Shown: in pieces, positions 27,218 through 35,605 of the stretch
Numbering within the stretch: position 1 is the first letter of the stretch
Layout of the letters: each line of letters starts with the position of its first letter
Source of the DNA: Myroides injenensis M09-0166
Lineage (GTDB): Bacteria > Bacteroidota > Bacteroidia > Flavobacteriales > Flavobacteriaceae
Assembly: GCF_000246945.1 (NCBI RefSeq)
Contig: NZ_BAEX01000018.1
Location: 1 to 43,893 of the forward strand
DNA length: 43,893 bases
Direction: 5' to 3'
Translations under genes and position numbers: made by a program
The notes under the pieces: model-generated
What the model was told of the DNA's origin: nothing
The model's input: only the letters and a program-made list of their open reading frames with translations
Database searches by the model: none

Positions 27218-27814
27218 ATGAATAGAGTATGGGTAACTGCAATGCTAGCACTAACTTTAGGGTTATCTGCTCAAGCGCAGGAAAAGGAAAAAGAATTACC
27301 AGCATTGAAATATGGTGGTAAAATAGGTTTTAACCAATCTATAATTACTGGTGCAGAAGATACAACTGGTAAATCAGGGTTCCATATAGGTGCAGTATTA
27401 GAAGTATTTGTTAGCGAACGTATATCAATACAGCCAGAGTTAGTTTACTCAACTCAAGGAGCCAAATTAGAAGGAGTATTTCCATATAGTTATTCTGGAA
27501 AAGTAAAAATGAATTATATTAATATTCCTGTGATGGCTAAGTTTTTTGTATCACGAGGTTTTAATATTCAAGTAGGACCACAAATTGGATTTGCAGTAAA
27601 AACAGATATGGAACTTGAAGGTCAAACTGCGGATATTGGTAGTGTGGTAAACAAAGTTGATTTTGGATTTAACTTTGGTTTAGGATATAATTTCCCTTCT
27701 GGCGTTTTCTTAGAGACACGTTATAATGTGGGGACTACTAATGTACTTAAGAATGTAGATAAAAGTAATAAAAACGGGACATTCCAATTTTCATTAGGAT
27801 ATAAGTTTAATTAA
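27218..27814 (+). CDS. PorT-type outer-membrane beta-barrel protein, copy 2
   Basis: This 198-residue paralogue of the preceding gene has a signal peptide cleaved near A-Q-A-Q. It has the same strands: Y-G-G-K-I-G-F-N-Q-S, S-G-F-H-I-G-A-V, Y-I-N-I-P-V-M-A-K-F, V-G-P-Q-I-G-F, L-G-Y-K-F-N. It has its own strong promoter and a terminator downstream, so it is likely expressed at a higher level and separately from copy 1. Proteins of this family are abundant small barrels; a specific role cannot be assigned. Confidence 0.87.
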   Translation: MNRVWVTAMLALTLGLSAQAQEKEKELPALKYGGKIGFNQSIITGAEDTTGKSGFHIGAVLEVFVSERISIQPELVYSTQGAKLEGVFPYSYSGKVKMNYINIPVMAKFFVSRGFNIQVGPQIGFAVKTDMELEGQTADIGSVVNKVDFGFNFGLGYNFPSGVFLETRYNVGTTNVLKNVDKSNKNGTFQFSLGYKFN

Positions 27815-27856
27815 AATAGTGATAAAGTAATATTTATCGATAATGATGATATAACT

Positions 27857-27890
27857 AAAAAAGGATAAACAATATTGTTTATCCTTTTTT
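27857..27890. terminator. Perfect palindromic terminator
   Basis: A 34-base perfect inverted repeat (16-bp arms, 2-base centre TA) with six A at the left and six T at the right can stop transcription in both directions. Confidence 0.85.
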
Positions 27891-27898
27891 GTTATCTA

Positions 27899-27927
27899 TT
27901 GACAAAGTTAGTAACTTACTAGCTTTA
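27899..27927 (+). promoter_or_regulatory. Promoter for the M24B aminopeptidase gene
   Basis: TTG (27899-27901), an 18-base spacer and TAGCTTTA (27920-27927, one mismatch to TAnnTTTG) lie directly before the ATG at 27940. They sit inside the region that would code the N-terminus of a longer reading, so the later ATG is the real start. Confidence 0.55.
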
Positions 27928-27939
27928 AACGACAATATT

Positions 27940-29334
27940 ATGTTCAGTACAGCCACATATAAAGATAGAAGAAACACTTTAGTAAAAAATGTTCAAGCAA
28001 AAGGGCTTTTGTTATTCTTTGGGAATATGGAAAGTTCAATGAATTTTGAGGACAATACTTATCATTTTAGACAAGATAGTACGTTTTTATACTATTTTGG
28101 AATTCAACAACCTAGATTAGCCGCAATAATAGATTTAGATGAAAATAAATCAATTGTATTTGGTGATGAGATGTCGATAGATGAAATTGTATGGATGGGG
28201 CGACAGGAAACTTTAAAAGAGAAATGTCATAAAGCAGGAATATTTGATGTAAGACCTTATTCCGATTTAGCTACTTATTTAGCTACAGCAATGAGTGTCA
28301 AAAGACCTATTCACTATTTACCCCCTTATCAAGCCTACAATAAAATATTATTGAGTGAATTGCTCCATCTATCTTTAGGTGATTTTAAACCTTCAGTAGC
28401 GATGATTAAAGCTATTGTTACTCAGCGTGAGGTTAAGGAACCTCAAGAAATAGCCGAAATCGAAAAAGCATTGAAAGTCACTAATGAGATGCATTTATTA
28501 GCGATGCGAATGGCTAAAACAGGTATTAAGGAATACGAGATTGTCAGTGCTATTCAGAATGTTGCAGGAAGCCATAACTGTGAACTTGCTTATCCTTCAA
28601 TAGTAACTGTAAATGGAGGTATTCTGCACAATCATTATAAACTTAATACACTGAGATCAGGAGAATTAGTATTAAATGATTCTGGCTGCGAAACACCGAT
28701 GGGATATGCATCTGATTTAACGCGCACTTTCCCAGTTGATAAAACTTTTACTTCTATACAGCGGGATTTATATAATGTTGTTTTAAGTGCATTTGAAGGG
28801 GCAAAAGCTGATTTAAAAGAAGGTGTAAAATATAAAAATGTACATCTAAAAGCGAGTGAAATATTAGCACAAGGTCTTATCGATTTAGGTTTTATGAAAG
28901 GAAATGCACAGGATGCTGTGGCTAACCATGCGCACACTATGTTTTTTCAATGTGGTTTAGGGCATTTGATGGGCTTAGATGTTCACGATATGGAAGATCT
29001 AGGGGAACAATATGTTGGCTATACAGAGAAAGAGCCTAAGGAAAAAAAACAGTTTGGTCTAAAGTCACTGCGTTTAGGAAAAGCGCTTAAAGCAGGACAT
29101 GTACTTACAGTTGAGCCTGGTATTTACTTTATCCCTGAGCTTATTAAGATGTGGGAAGCTGAAAATAAGTATTCAGAGTTTATCAACTACGATAAAGTAA
29201 AAGAATATCAAGATTTTGGAGGAATTAGAATTGAAGATAACTTTTTAATTACTAAAGAAGGTTATCAACATTTAGGTCCTGAATTAATTAAAACAGTCGA
29301 AGAGATAGAAGCTTATAAAGCTAATCATTCATAA
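27940..29334 (+). CDS. Aminopeptidase P family protein (M24B)
   Basis: This 464-residue Xaa-Pro aminopeptidase-type enzyme removes N-terminal residues preceding proline. The N-terminal creatinase-like domain (1-160) contains F-R-Q-D-S-T-F-L-Y-Y-F-G. The metal-binding pita-bread domain shows D-S-G-C-E...S-D-L-T-R-T-F-P (two Asp ligands), H-x-M-G-L-D-V-H-D (His), T-V-E-P-G-I-Y (Glu) and G-G-I-R-I-E-D-N (Glu), so the dimetal site looks complete. The start at 27940 is chosen because of the promoter at 27899-27927. Confidence 0.94.
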   Translation: MFSTATYKDRRNTLVKNVQAKGLLLFFGNMESSMNFEDNTYHFRQDSTFLYYFGIQQPRLAAIIDLDENKSIVFGDEMSIDEIVWMGRQETLKEKCHKAGIFDVRPYSDLATYLATAMSVKRPIHYLPPYQAYNKILLSELLHLSLGDFKPSVAMIKAIVTQREVKEPQEIAEIEKALKVTNEMHLLAMRMAKTGIKEYEIVSAIQNVAGSHNCELAYPSIVTVNGGILHNHYKLNTLRSGELVLNDSGCETPMGYASDLTRTFPVDKTFTSIQRDLYNVVLSAFEGAKADLKEGVKYKNVHLKASEILAQGLIDLGFMKGNAQDAVANHAHTMFFQCGLGHLMGLDVHDMEDLGEQYVGYTEKEPKEKKQFGLKSLRLGKALKAGHVLTVEPGIYFIPELIKMWEAENKYSEFINYDKVKEYQDFGGIRIEDNFLITKEGYQHLGPELIKTVEEIEAYKANHS

Positions 29335-29343
29335 GAAAATTTT

Positions 29344-29382
29344 AAAAACTGATAAATGCTAAATGTGTTTATCAGTTTTTTT
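29344..29382. terminator. Bidirectional terminator overlapping the next gene's 3' end
   Basis: A 13-bp stem (29344-29356 with 29368-29380) is followed by T-rich sequence. The last codons of the minus-strand gene ending at 29359 run through the loop and 3' arm. Confidence 0.82.
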
Positions 29383-29715
29383 TAAGTAGGTAAAAAAGGA
29401 GTAATATTTTCGGCTCTTTAAGTAGTGGAGATTGTACTCATTTTGATAAGCTTCTTTTTCAAAAGATAAATTGAGATAAGCTTTCTGTTTGTTTCTTGTT
29501 ATTAATAATCGAATAATAAATTCTATCCCATACCATAAGTAAAAAGGCAATACTAGTAGTTCTAATTGCTGTCTTAGATGGATTTTTTCATGATTGATGA
29601 ATATCTTATCGTCAATATCTTCTTTATTTCTTAATATTATAAATGGAAATATCGCCATTCCCGAAAATCGCTTCGGAAATAAATTAGTACAAATGATAAT
29701 AGTATTAAATGGCAT
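29359..29715 (-). CDS. Small membrane protein with HExxH motif
   Basis: This 118-residue protein has H-E-K-I-H at 42-46, a zinc-protease-like motif, followed by a hydrophobic segment (about 51-72) and an F-E-K-E-A-Y tract at 85-90 that could supply the third ligand. This spacing is reminiscent of M48/M56-type membrane peptidases, but the protein is much shorter. Similar short proteins are common and uncharacterised in Flavobacteria. Whether it is a peptidase is unproven. Its stop lies inside the terminator shared with the convergent aminopeptidase gene. Confidence 0.65.
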   Translation of the reverse strand: MPFNTIIICTNLFPKRFSGMAIFPFIILRNKEDIDDKIFINHEKIHLRQQLELLVLPFYLWYGIEFIIRLLITRNKQKAYLNLSFEKEAYQNEYNLHYLKSRKYYSFFTYLKKTDKHI

Positions 29716-29967
29716 TATTTACAAAAGTTAAACAGTAAAATTAATCAAAAAAAGAGTGTCGTTTTTATATAAATGTAGATTAATAACTATCTAAACGATA
29801 AACAAAGCCTCATACAAATTCACTCTAATTTTTGAAATGTGTAATAAGAAGTATTTTTTGTTAATCATTTGAAGTAATTATTACAATGTTTTGTATTTTT
29901 ATGAGTAATAAACTAATAGTTTATAGCGTTTTATCTTTTAAGACTAACTACTATCTATCATTATATT

Positions 29968-31197
29968 ATGAATTATTATCAACTTCATGAAGAACTGAAA
30001 AACCTTTATCAGTCAGCTGAAAATTATGTTGTAGATGCTGACTTAGGTATTGAGATTTATAAGTATGATTTTGTATCAGAAAAAGGGGATGGCGTATTAC
30101 ACGGATCACCTGTACTTTGTTGTAGTGAGCACAACCACCTTTTTGAACGTAATTTTATAAAATATACTGCAGATAATGATCATGTTTTAGATATTCCTGA
30201 TTATAACGTAAAGGAAAATTTACAGTTTAAAATTGGTATAGTAAAGCCAATAGGTCAAGCTCAATCAAAAGAAGTTATCATAATGTTTCACGGACTTAAT
30301 GAAAAGAAATGGGACAAGTATTTGCCTTGGGCTACTGAGATAGCTAAACAAACAGATAGAGCTGTCATATTGTTTCCAATTAGTTTTCACATGGATCGAA
30401 CTCCTAAAGAGTGGTCAGATCGTAAACTAATGTTTGCTGTGGCTCAGGAAAGAGCAAAGGCTTGGGAAGAAAATTCTGATACAAGTTATGTAAATGCAGC
30501 TATAAGTACTAGAATGGAAGCAGACCCAAAGCGTATGTTTTGGTCTGGATTACAGACTTATTACGATTTTATCCAATTAGAGCAAGAGATTAGAGCTGGT
30601 AAATATGCCTGTATATCATCTGATGCACATCTTGACTTATTTGGTTATTCTATTGGTTCATTTCTTTCAATTATTTTAATGATGGCAAACCCACACAATA
30701 TACTTACTAATTCAAAATTAGTGTGTTTTTGCGGTGGTATGACTATCGATAGAATGTTTCCGGTATCGAAGTATATCATGGATGGAAAAGCGACTATAAT
30801 GATGCAGAAAGTTTTTGCTCAATTATTGACGACTAAGTTTATCGCTGACCCTAGATTACATCATTATCAGTGTAATGATATGCACCCAGGAGAGAGTTGG
30901 TTTAAAACAATGTTGCGTTATAATCATCACCAAGAAGAAAGAGAGGATAGACTAAGAGAATTACAAAATCAGATTTATTCTCTTAATTTAAAAGAAGATG
31001 AGGTAGCCCCAGCAGTAGAAGCATTAAATATGTTACAAGGACCTTATCGAGATATTCCTATAAAAGTCGATATAATAGATTATCCCTTTCCTTATACTCA
31101 TATGGTACCTTTTCCGTTAACTATAAAGAATGCGGAAGAGGTAGATAATAGCTTTTATATGACTATGAAAAAGATGGTGGATTTCTATAAAAGTTAA
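29968..31197 (+). CDS. Alpha/beta-hydrolase-like protein (DUF6051-like)
   Basis: This 409-residue protein has no signal peptide. The hydrolase core is seen as V-I-I-M-F-H-G-L-N-E (oxyanion region, His108-Gly109) and the nucleophile elbow G-Y-S-I-G-S with Ser228. A later F-C-G-G-M strand and a C-terminal His in Y-T-H-M-V-P could complete the triad with an acidic residue that I cannot place. The family assignment to DUF6051 is from memory. The substrate is unknown. Confidence 0.72.
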   Translation: MNYYQLHEELKNLYQSAENYVVDADLGIEIYKYDFVSEKGDGVLHGSPVLCCSEHNHLFERNFIKYTADNDHVLDIPDYNVKENLQFKIGIVKPIGQAQSKEVIIMFHGLNEKKWDKYLPWATEIAKQTDRAVILFPISFHMDRTPKEWSDRKLMFAVAQERAKAWEENSDTSYVNAAISTRMEADPKRMFWSGLQTYYDFIQLEQEIRAGKYACISSDAHLDLFGYSIGSFLSIILMMANPHNILTNSKLVCFCGGMTIDRMFPVSKYIMDGKATIMMQKVFAQLLTTKFIADPRLHHYQCNDMHPGESWFKTMLRYNHHQEEREDRLRELQNQIYSLNLKEDEVAPAVEALNMLQGPYRDIPIKVDIIDYPFPYTHMVPFPLTIKNAEEVDNSFYMTMKKMVDFYKS

Positions 31198-31401
31198 TCA
31201 CTATTTGACTTTTATAGATTGAATTATGAGAATAATAAAAAGCTTTTAAAAAGAGATATTACACTATTTGAGAAGTTGCTTTAAATATTTGGTTTTCAGT
31301 TTGTTATTTTTTGTTTTTTAGATTTTTAATTAAGAAATTAGTAAGTGAAAAAGAATTCTTTATTAATCTAAAATAATAGAGAAGAAACAAAATTGCTAGT
31401 T

Positions 31402-31539
31402 ATGAAAAGGACATTTGTAGCGGGATTGCTCTTAATTGGAAGTACAGTTATATTGAAAGCCTGTGGAGAAGGAAAGAATACAAAGTATTTTAAACAAGAA
31501 GAAAGAGACTTAAAAACGATTAAAAAGAAAAAGGCATAA
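31402..31539 (+). CDS. Tiny lipoprotein (45 residues)
   Basis: The frame encodes M-K-R-T-F-V-A-G-L-L-L-I-G-S-T-V-I-L-K-A-C, a lipoprotein signal with Cys21, then a short lysine- and glutamate-rich tail ending K-K-K-K-A. The stop codon lies in the 5' arm of a strong terminator, as expected for a real short transcript. Function unknown; tiny lipoproteins of this kind may be small cell-envelope components. Confidence 0.65.
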   Translation: MKRTFVAGLLLIGSTVILKACGEGKNTKYFKQEERDLKTIKKKKA

Positions 31540-31575
31540 AATAGGATTCTACAAACCCCTATTTTATGCCTTTTT
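31528..31575 (+). terminator. Strong terminator overlapping the small lipoprotein stop codon
   Basis: A perfect 18-bp stem (31528-31545 with 31558-31575) around a 12-base loop ends in five T. The stop codon TAA (31537-31539) is inside the 5' arm. Confidence 0.88.
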
Positions 31576-32136
31576 CAGATTTAATCTGAAAAGCTATATT
31601 TATATAGATTTTATGCAATTAATATAGAATTAGAATAACAATAGTTGAGTATCATGAGTGATGTTAGCAGGGTGCTAGCATAATAATTCCATAATGCCTC
31701 CCTTAATTTCCCTTGTTTTAATAGAGACACTATGGACTCACCATGGAGGTATTGGCTTGAATTCCCCTGTAAATAGCTATCTGTATGTTAAATAGTTCAT
31801 TTAATATTTAGATGTTATTATTTGTGCTATACACCATATTAGTGTTTGTGTAGAGTTAGTAATTTAGAATTCTTTGCCTATCGATTTCAGATGAACTGCG
31901 CTATAAGATAATATTGTTTTTGTTTAACTTTTTATGTTTTGTCTTCTTCTATTAAAAATTGAAGTAGGATTATCTTTTTAATTTAGATAGGGGTATGTAA
32001 TTGCTATAATGTATAGTTTGTACTTAGCCTATTGTATTAAAATATTTTTACAGCTTGAACCTTTACTATTGCTGTCGTGAGTTAAAGTTATACTGTGTTT
32101 AATTTTTTATAATTGTAAAAAAAGTAAATAATTGTT
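31576..32136. other. Gene-free stretch upstream of the his promoter
   Basis: I see no open frame of note. The piece at about 31650-31770 is less AT-rich than its surroundings and has a weak inverted repeat (AATGCCTCC at 31693-31701 with GGAGGTATT at 31745-31753, 8 of 9). It may be decayed sequence. Nothing else can be supported. Confidence 0.5.
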
Positions 32137-32165
32137 TTGTTTTTATGGATTTATTTATACTTTTG
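32137..32165 (+). promoter_or_regulatory. his operon promoter
   Basis: TTG (32137-32139), an 18-base spacer and TACTTTTG (32158-32165) match the Bacteroidetes consensus apart from one base of spacing. Transcription should begin near 32171, about 20 bases before the leader-peptide ATG. Confidence 0.7.
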
Positions 32166-32190
32166 AAAAATAATAAACAATAAGAAAGAA

Positions 32191-32247
32191 ATGAATTTCA
32201 ATCAACTACATCATCATCATCATACTTGCACTCAAGCGAGCTGGTAA
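32191..32247 (+). CDS. hisL: his operon leader peptide
   Basis: The 18-codon frame reads M-N-F-N-Q-L-H-H-H-H-H-T-C-T-Q-A-S-W and ends in TAA followed directly by TGA. Five consecutive CAT codons occupy 32209-32223. A His-codon run just upstream of a terminator and the complete his operon is the hallmark of attenuation control, as with hisL of enterobacteria (which has seven His codons). When charged His-tRNA is short, a ribosome would stall here and alter the RNA fold downstream. Confidence 0.88.
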   Translation: MNFNQLHHHHHTCTQASW

Positions 32248-32287
32248 TGATATGATGTAATTGAAACATAAAATAATATCTAATTAT

Positions 32288-32322
32288 CCCGTTTGAGTAA
32301 ATCAAACGGGATTTTCTTTTTT
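32288..32322 (+). terminator. Attenuator terminator of the his operon
   Basis: A 9-bp stem, CCCGTTTGA (32288-32296) with TCAAACGGG (32302-32310) and loop GTAAA, is followed by ATTTTCTTTTTT. It lies between leader peptide and hisG, 66 bases before the hisG ATG. Confidence 0.88.
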
Positions 32323-32387
32323 ATATGGTATTATTATATTCATAATCTCCTACAAGGTTTACTCAAACATAACAAAATGTATATAAA

Positions 32388-33245
32388 ATGAGTAAACTAA
32401 AAATTGCAATTCAAAAAAGTGGAAGACTTAGTGAGAAGTCTCTTGAATTATTAAAAGAGTGTGGTATTAAGTTCCCTAACGGCGGCGGTAAACTAATTGC
32501 TGAAAGTAAAAATTTCCCAATAGAAGTGTTATTTTTAAGAGATGACGATGTAACCAAGTATGTGGAACAGAACGTTGCCGATATTGGTATCGTAGGGGAG
32601 AATGTCTATTTAGAAGCAAATCTACCAGTTAATATCCTAGAGTACTTAGGGTTTGGTAATTGTCGTTTGAGTTTAGCTGTTTCTAAAGAAGTTGATTACA
32701 ATGATATATCTTATTTTGAAGGTAAGAAAATAGCCACTTCCTATCCGTTTGTCTTAGAAAAATATTTAAAACAGAAAGGTGTTTCTGCTACGATAGAATT
32801 CATTTCGGGTAGTGTAGAGATAGCACCTAGTATAGGATTGGCAAATGGAGTGTGTGATATTGTGAGTAGTGGCTCTACGCTCATGTCAAACGGGCTTAAA
32901 GAAGTAGAAAAAGTGTTGGACAGTCAAGCGATTTTAATTGGTAGTCAAACACTATCTGCTGAAAAGAAACAATTACTAGATAAATTATTGTTCCGTATCC
33001 GCGCAGTGCTCAATGCAAAAGAACGCAAGTATATTTTATTAAATGCTCCTAACGATAAGTTAGAACAAATTATCTCTATTCTTCCAGGGATGAAAAGCCC
33101 TACAGTCTTGCCACTTGCAGATGAGGGATGGAGCAGTTTACACTCAGTTATTCAAGAAGATCAGTTTTGGGAAATTATAGATGAACTTAAAGCACAGGGT
33201 GCTGAAGGTATTTTAGTCGCTCCAATCGAAAAAATGATTTATTAA
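32388..33245 (+). CDS. hisG: ATP phosphoribosyltransferase, long form
   Basis: HisG joins ATP and PRPP, the first step of histidine synthesis. At 285 residues it is the long type, with the catalytic core (K-I-A-I-Q-K-S-G-R-L, V-A-D-I-G-I-V-G-E-N) and a C-terminal PII-like regulatory domain (about 205-285: Y-I-L-L-N-A-P...G-M-K-S-P-T-V-L-P-L). The long form works without HisZ and is usually feedback-inhibited by histidine through that C-terminal domain. The phosphoribosyl-binding tract V-S-S-G-S-T-L-M is present. It is the first structural gene after the attenuator and lies 13 bases before hisD. Confidence 0.97.
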   Translation: MSKLKIAIQKSGRLSEKSLELLKECGIKFPNGGGKLIAESKNFPIEVLFLRDDDVTKYVEQNVADIGIVGENVYLEANLPVNILEYLGFGNCRLSLAVSKEVDYNDISYFEGKKIATSYPFVLEKYLKQKGVSATIEFISGSVEIAPSIGLANGVCDIVSSGSTLMSNGLKEVEKVLDSQAILIGSQTLSAEKKQLLDKLLFRIRAVLNAKERKYILLNAPNDKLEQIISILPGMKSPTVLPLADEGWSSLHSVIQEDQFWEIIDELKAQGAEGILVAPIEKMIY

Positions 33246-33258
33246 AAAAGTAGAAGTT

Positions 33259-34548
33259 ATGAAAGAAATATACCAACCTAATAAAGAACAATGGAAAGCG
33301 CTAACTGCACGTCCTATACTATCTACTGATAGTCTTAATGAAAGTGTAAGTACAATACTAAAAGAAGTTAGAGAAAAAGGGGATCAAGCTATACAGCGTT
33401 TTACATCCTTATTCGATGGTGTGCAATTAAGTTATTTTTGTGTAAAAGAAAATGAAATAAGCGAGGCAGTACAAAGAGTTTCACCACAAATTAAAAAGGC
33501 AATAGCAATAGCGGCTAGTAATATTAAACAGTTTCACCAAGTTCAATTGGTAGATGAGATAGAAGTAGAGACAATGGGTGGAGTGCGCTGCTGGAGAAAA
33601 AGTGTAGGAATTGAAAAAGTTGGTCTTTATATACCGGGAGGTACAGCTCCTTTGTTTTCAACTTTATTGATGTTGGGTATCCCTGCTCAATTAGCAGGTT
33701 GTAAACAAATTGTTTTATGTACACCATGTGATAAAAATGGTAAAGTGAATGATGTTATTCTTTACACTGCAAAGTTTTTAGGGATAACAACTATATTTAA
33801 AATAGGGGGAGCGCAGGCTATCGGTGCATTGGCATACGGTACGGAAACTGTTCCTCAAGTTTATAAAATATTTGGACCTGGAAATCAATATGTCACTAAA
33901 GCAAAAGAATTAGTACAAACGCAAGGAATAGCAATCGACATGCCCGCTGGACCTAGTGAAGTTTTAATAATAGCAGATCAGAATGCAGATGCTGAATATC
34001 TAGCTGCAGATTTATTGTCGCAAGCTGAGCACGGAGTTGATAGTCAGGTTGTATTGCTTAGTACTAGTAAATCGAAAATTGAGCAGGTAAAGGTAGCATT
34101 GAGCAATCAATTGCAAGACTTACCACGTAGAGAATTAGCTGAAAAAACATTAGAGAATAGCATGCTTATAGCGTTTGAAACACTGAATGAATGCATTGAG
34201 TTTAGTAATGAATATGCTCCTGAACATTTAATATTAAATATAGATAATGCAGAGCAGTATGTAGATGCTATTACTAATGCAGGTTCTGTTTTCTTAGGTG
34301 CATTTTCTTGTGAGAGTGCAGGTGATTACGCTAGTGGTACCAATCATACTTTGCCAACTAATGGTTTTGCTAAAAGTTATAGTGGGGTATCAGTTGATAG
34401 CTTTGTAAAGAAGATTACTTTTCAAACTTTGACAGCTCAAGGGTTGAGAAATATTGGGAAGACAATTGAAATTATGGCAGAGGCAGAACAGTTAATAGCT
34501 CACAAAAATGCAGTTAGTATTCGTTTAAAAAAGATCGGTAATGAATAA
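33259..34548 (+). CDS. hisD: Histidinol dehydrogenase
   Basis: This 429-residue enzyme oxidises histidinol to histidine in two NAD-dependent steps, the last reactions of the pathway. The family signature is clear: G-L-Y-I-P-G-G-T-A-P-L-F-S-T-L-L-M, G-P-G-N-Q-Y-V-T, D-M-P-A-G-P-S-E-V-L-I, L-S-Q-A-E-H-G (zinc and catalytic Gln/His) and E-Y-A-P-E-H-L near the C-terminus. The length is standard. Its 3' end overlaps hisC by 8 bases. Confidence 0.97.
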   Translation: MKEIYQPNKEQWKALTARPILSTDSLNESVSTILKEVREKGDQAIQRFTSLFDGVQLSYFCVKENEISEAVQRVSPQIKKAIAIAASNIKQFHQVQLVDEIEVETMGGVRCWRKSVGIEKVGLYIPGGTAPLFSTLLMLGIPAQLAGCKQIVLCTPCDKNGKVNDVILYTAKFLGITTIFKIGGAQAIGALAYGTETVPQVYKIFGPGNQYVTKAKELVQTQGIAIDMPAGPSEVLIIADQNADAEYLAADLLSQAEHGVDSQVVLLSTSKSKIEQVKVALSNQLQDLPRRELAEKTLENSMLIAFETLNECIEFSNEYAPEHLILNIDNAEQYVDAITNAGSVFLGAFSCESAGDYASGTNHTLPTNGFAKSYSGVSVDSFVKKITFQTLTAQGLRNIGKTIEIMAEAEQLIAHKNAVSIRLKKIGNE

Positions 34549-35605
34549 GAATATTGATATCAAAACGTTAGTCAGACCAAATATTGAAAGACTATCCCCT
34601 TATACTAGCGCAAGGGACGAATACAAGGGGAAAGAAGGAGTCTTTTTAGATGCTAATGAAAATCCTTTTGGAGTTGTTAATCGCTATCCTGACCCTTATC
34701 AAAAGGAATTAAAAGAGGTAATCTGCAATATTAAGAATGGGAAAACAAGTCAGCTATTTCTTGGAAATGGAAGTGATGAAGCCATTGATTTAGCCTATCG
34801 TATTTTCTGTGAACCAAAAAGAGATAAGGCAATTGTGTTTTCTCCTACTTATGGGATGTATGAAGTTTATGCCAATATTAATGAAGTAGAATTAATTGAT
34901 ATTCCTCTAGATGGTAATTTTCAGATAGATATTGAAAAGGTAACGCCTTACTTTAAGGATCCACAGGTAAAGCTGCTCTTTATTTGTTCGCCTAATAATC
35001 CTACTGGAAACCTGATAAATAGAGAAACGATATTCACTCTGTTAAATCAATTTAAAGGAATAGTGATTATAGATGAGGCGTATATTGATTTTAGCAATGA
35101 GCCTTCTTGGATTAGTGAAATTGAAAGGTATAATAATCTTATCGTTTTACAAACACTATCAAAAGGTTGGGGTATGGCAGGACTTCGCATTGGTATGGCA
35201 TGGATGAAGGAGGAGGTACTTTACTACTTTAATAAAGTTAAGTCACCTTATAATTTGAGCAGTATTAATCAGGAAGCAGCTATTAAACAATTAAGCGATA
35301 TAGCATTATTTAATAGCAATATTAATGTGCTACTTGAAGAGCGTACACGAATGATTAATGAACTTAATAAGCTTAGCATCACTAAGTTTATTTATTCATC
35401 GAATGCTAATTATCTATTAGTTGAGTTTGAAGAAGCGGACCAGCTTTATAAAGCTTTGATTAATCAGGAGATTATCGTTAGAAATAGAAGTAAAGTAGTC
35501 GATAACGCTTTGCGTATTTCGATAGGTTTACCCTCTGAAAATACTAAATTATTAAACGCACTAAAAAACATTGAAAATGAAAAAGAAAGTATTATTTATA
35601 GATAG
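34541..35605 (+). CDS. hisC: Histidinol-phosphate aminotransferase
   Basis: This 354-residue PLP enzyme of the class I/II aminotransferases converts imidazole acetol phosphate to histidinol phosphate with glutamate. D-A-N-E-N-P-F-G near residue 35, [18 protein letters not shown] and the PLP lysine motif [13 protein letters not shown] are all present. It overlaps both neighbours: 8 bases with hisD and 29 with hisB. Confidence 0.96.
   Translation: MNKNIDIKTLVRPNIERLSPYTSARDEYKGKEGVFLDANENPFGVVNRYPDPYQKELKEVICNIKNGKTSQLFLGNGSDEAIDLAYRIFCEPKRDKAIVFSPTYGMYEVYANINEVELIDIPLDGNFQIDIEKVTPYFKDPQVKLLFICSPNNPTGNLINRETIFTLLNQFKGIVIIDEAYIDFSNEPSWISEIERYNNLIVLQTLSKGWGMAGLRIGMAWMKEEVLYYFNKVKSPYNLSSINQEAAIKQLSDIALFNSNINVLLEERTRMINELNKLSITKFIYSSNANYLLVEFEEADQLYKALINQEIIVRNRSKVVDNALRISIGLPSENTKLLNALKNIENEKESIIYR

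Larger units (their letters stand above)
32191..32322 (+). promoter_or_regulatory. Histidine transcription attenuator
   Basis: Segment A (32196-32220, across the His codons) pairs with segment C (32247-32266) by 7, 8 and 5 bp separated by small bulges. This leaves segment B (32231-32240, CTCAAGCGAG) in the loop. B can instead pair with segment D (32288-32297), the 5' arm of the terminator: eight Watson-Crick pairs, one G-U and one mismatch. So B-D (antiterminator) and D-E (terminator) exclude each other. Ribosome stalling on the His codons would mask A, free B and allow read-through; normal translation would favour termination. Confidence 0.8.

Noticed and set aside
31693-31753. Weak inverted repeat as an insertion-sequence remnant
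   Set aside because: Arms are only 9 bases with a mismatch; no transposase fragment or target duplication is seen.
32207-32223. Run of CAT triplets as a simple microsatellite
   Set aside because: It lies in frame in a short open frame with a promoter, a terminator and the his operon directly downstream, so the leader-peptide reading explains it better.
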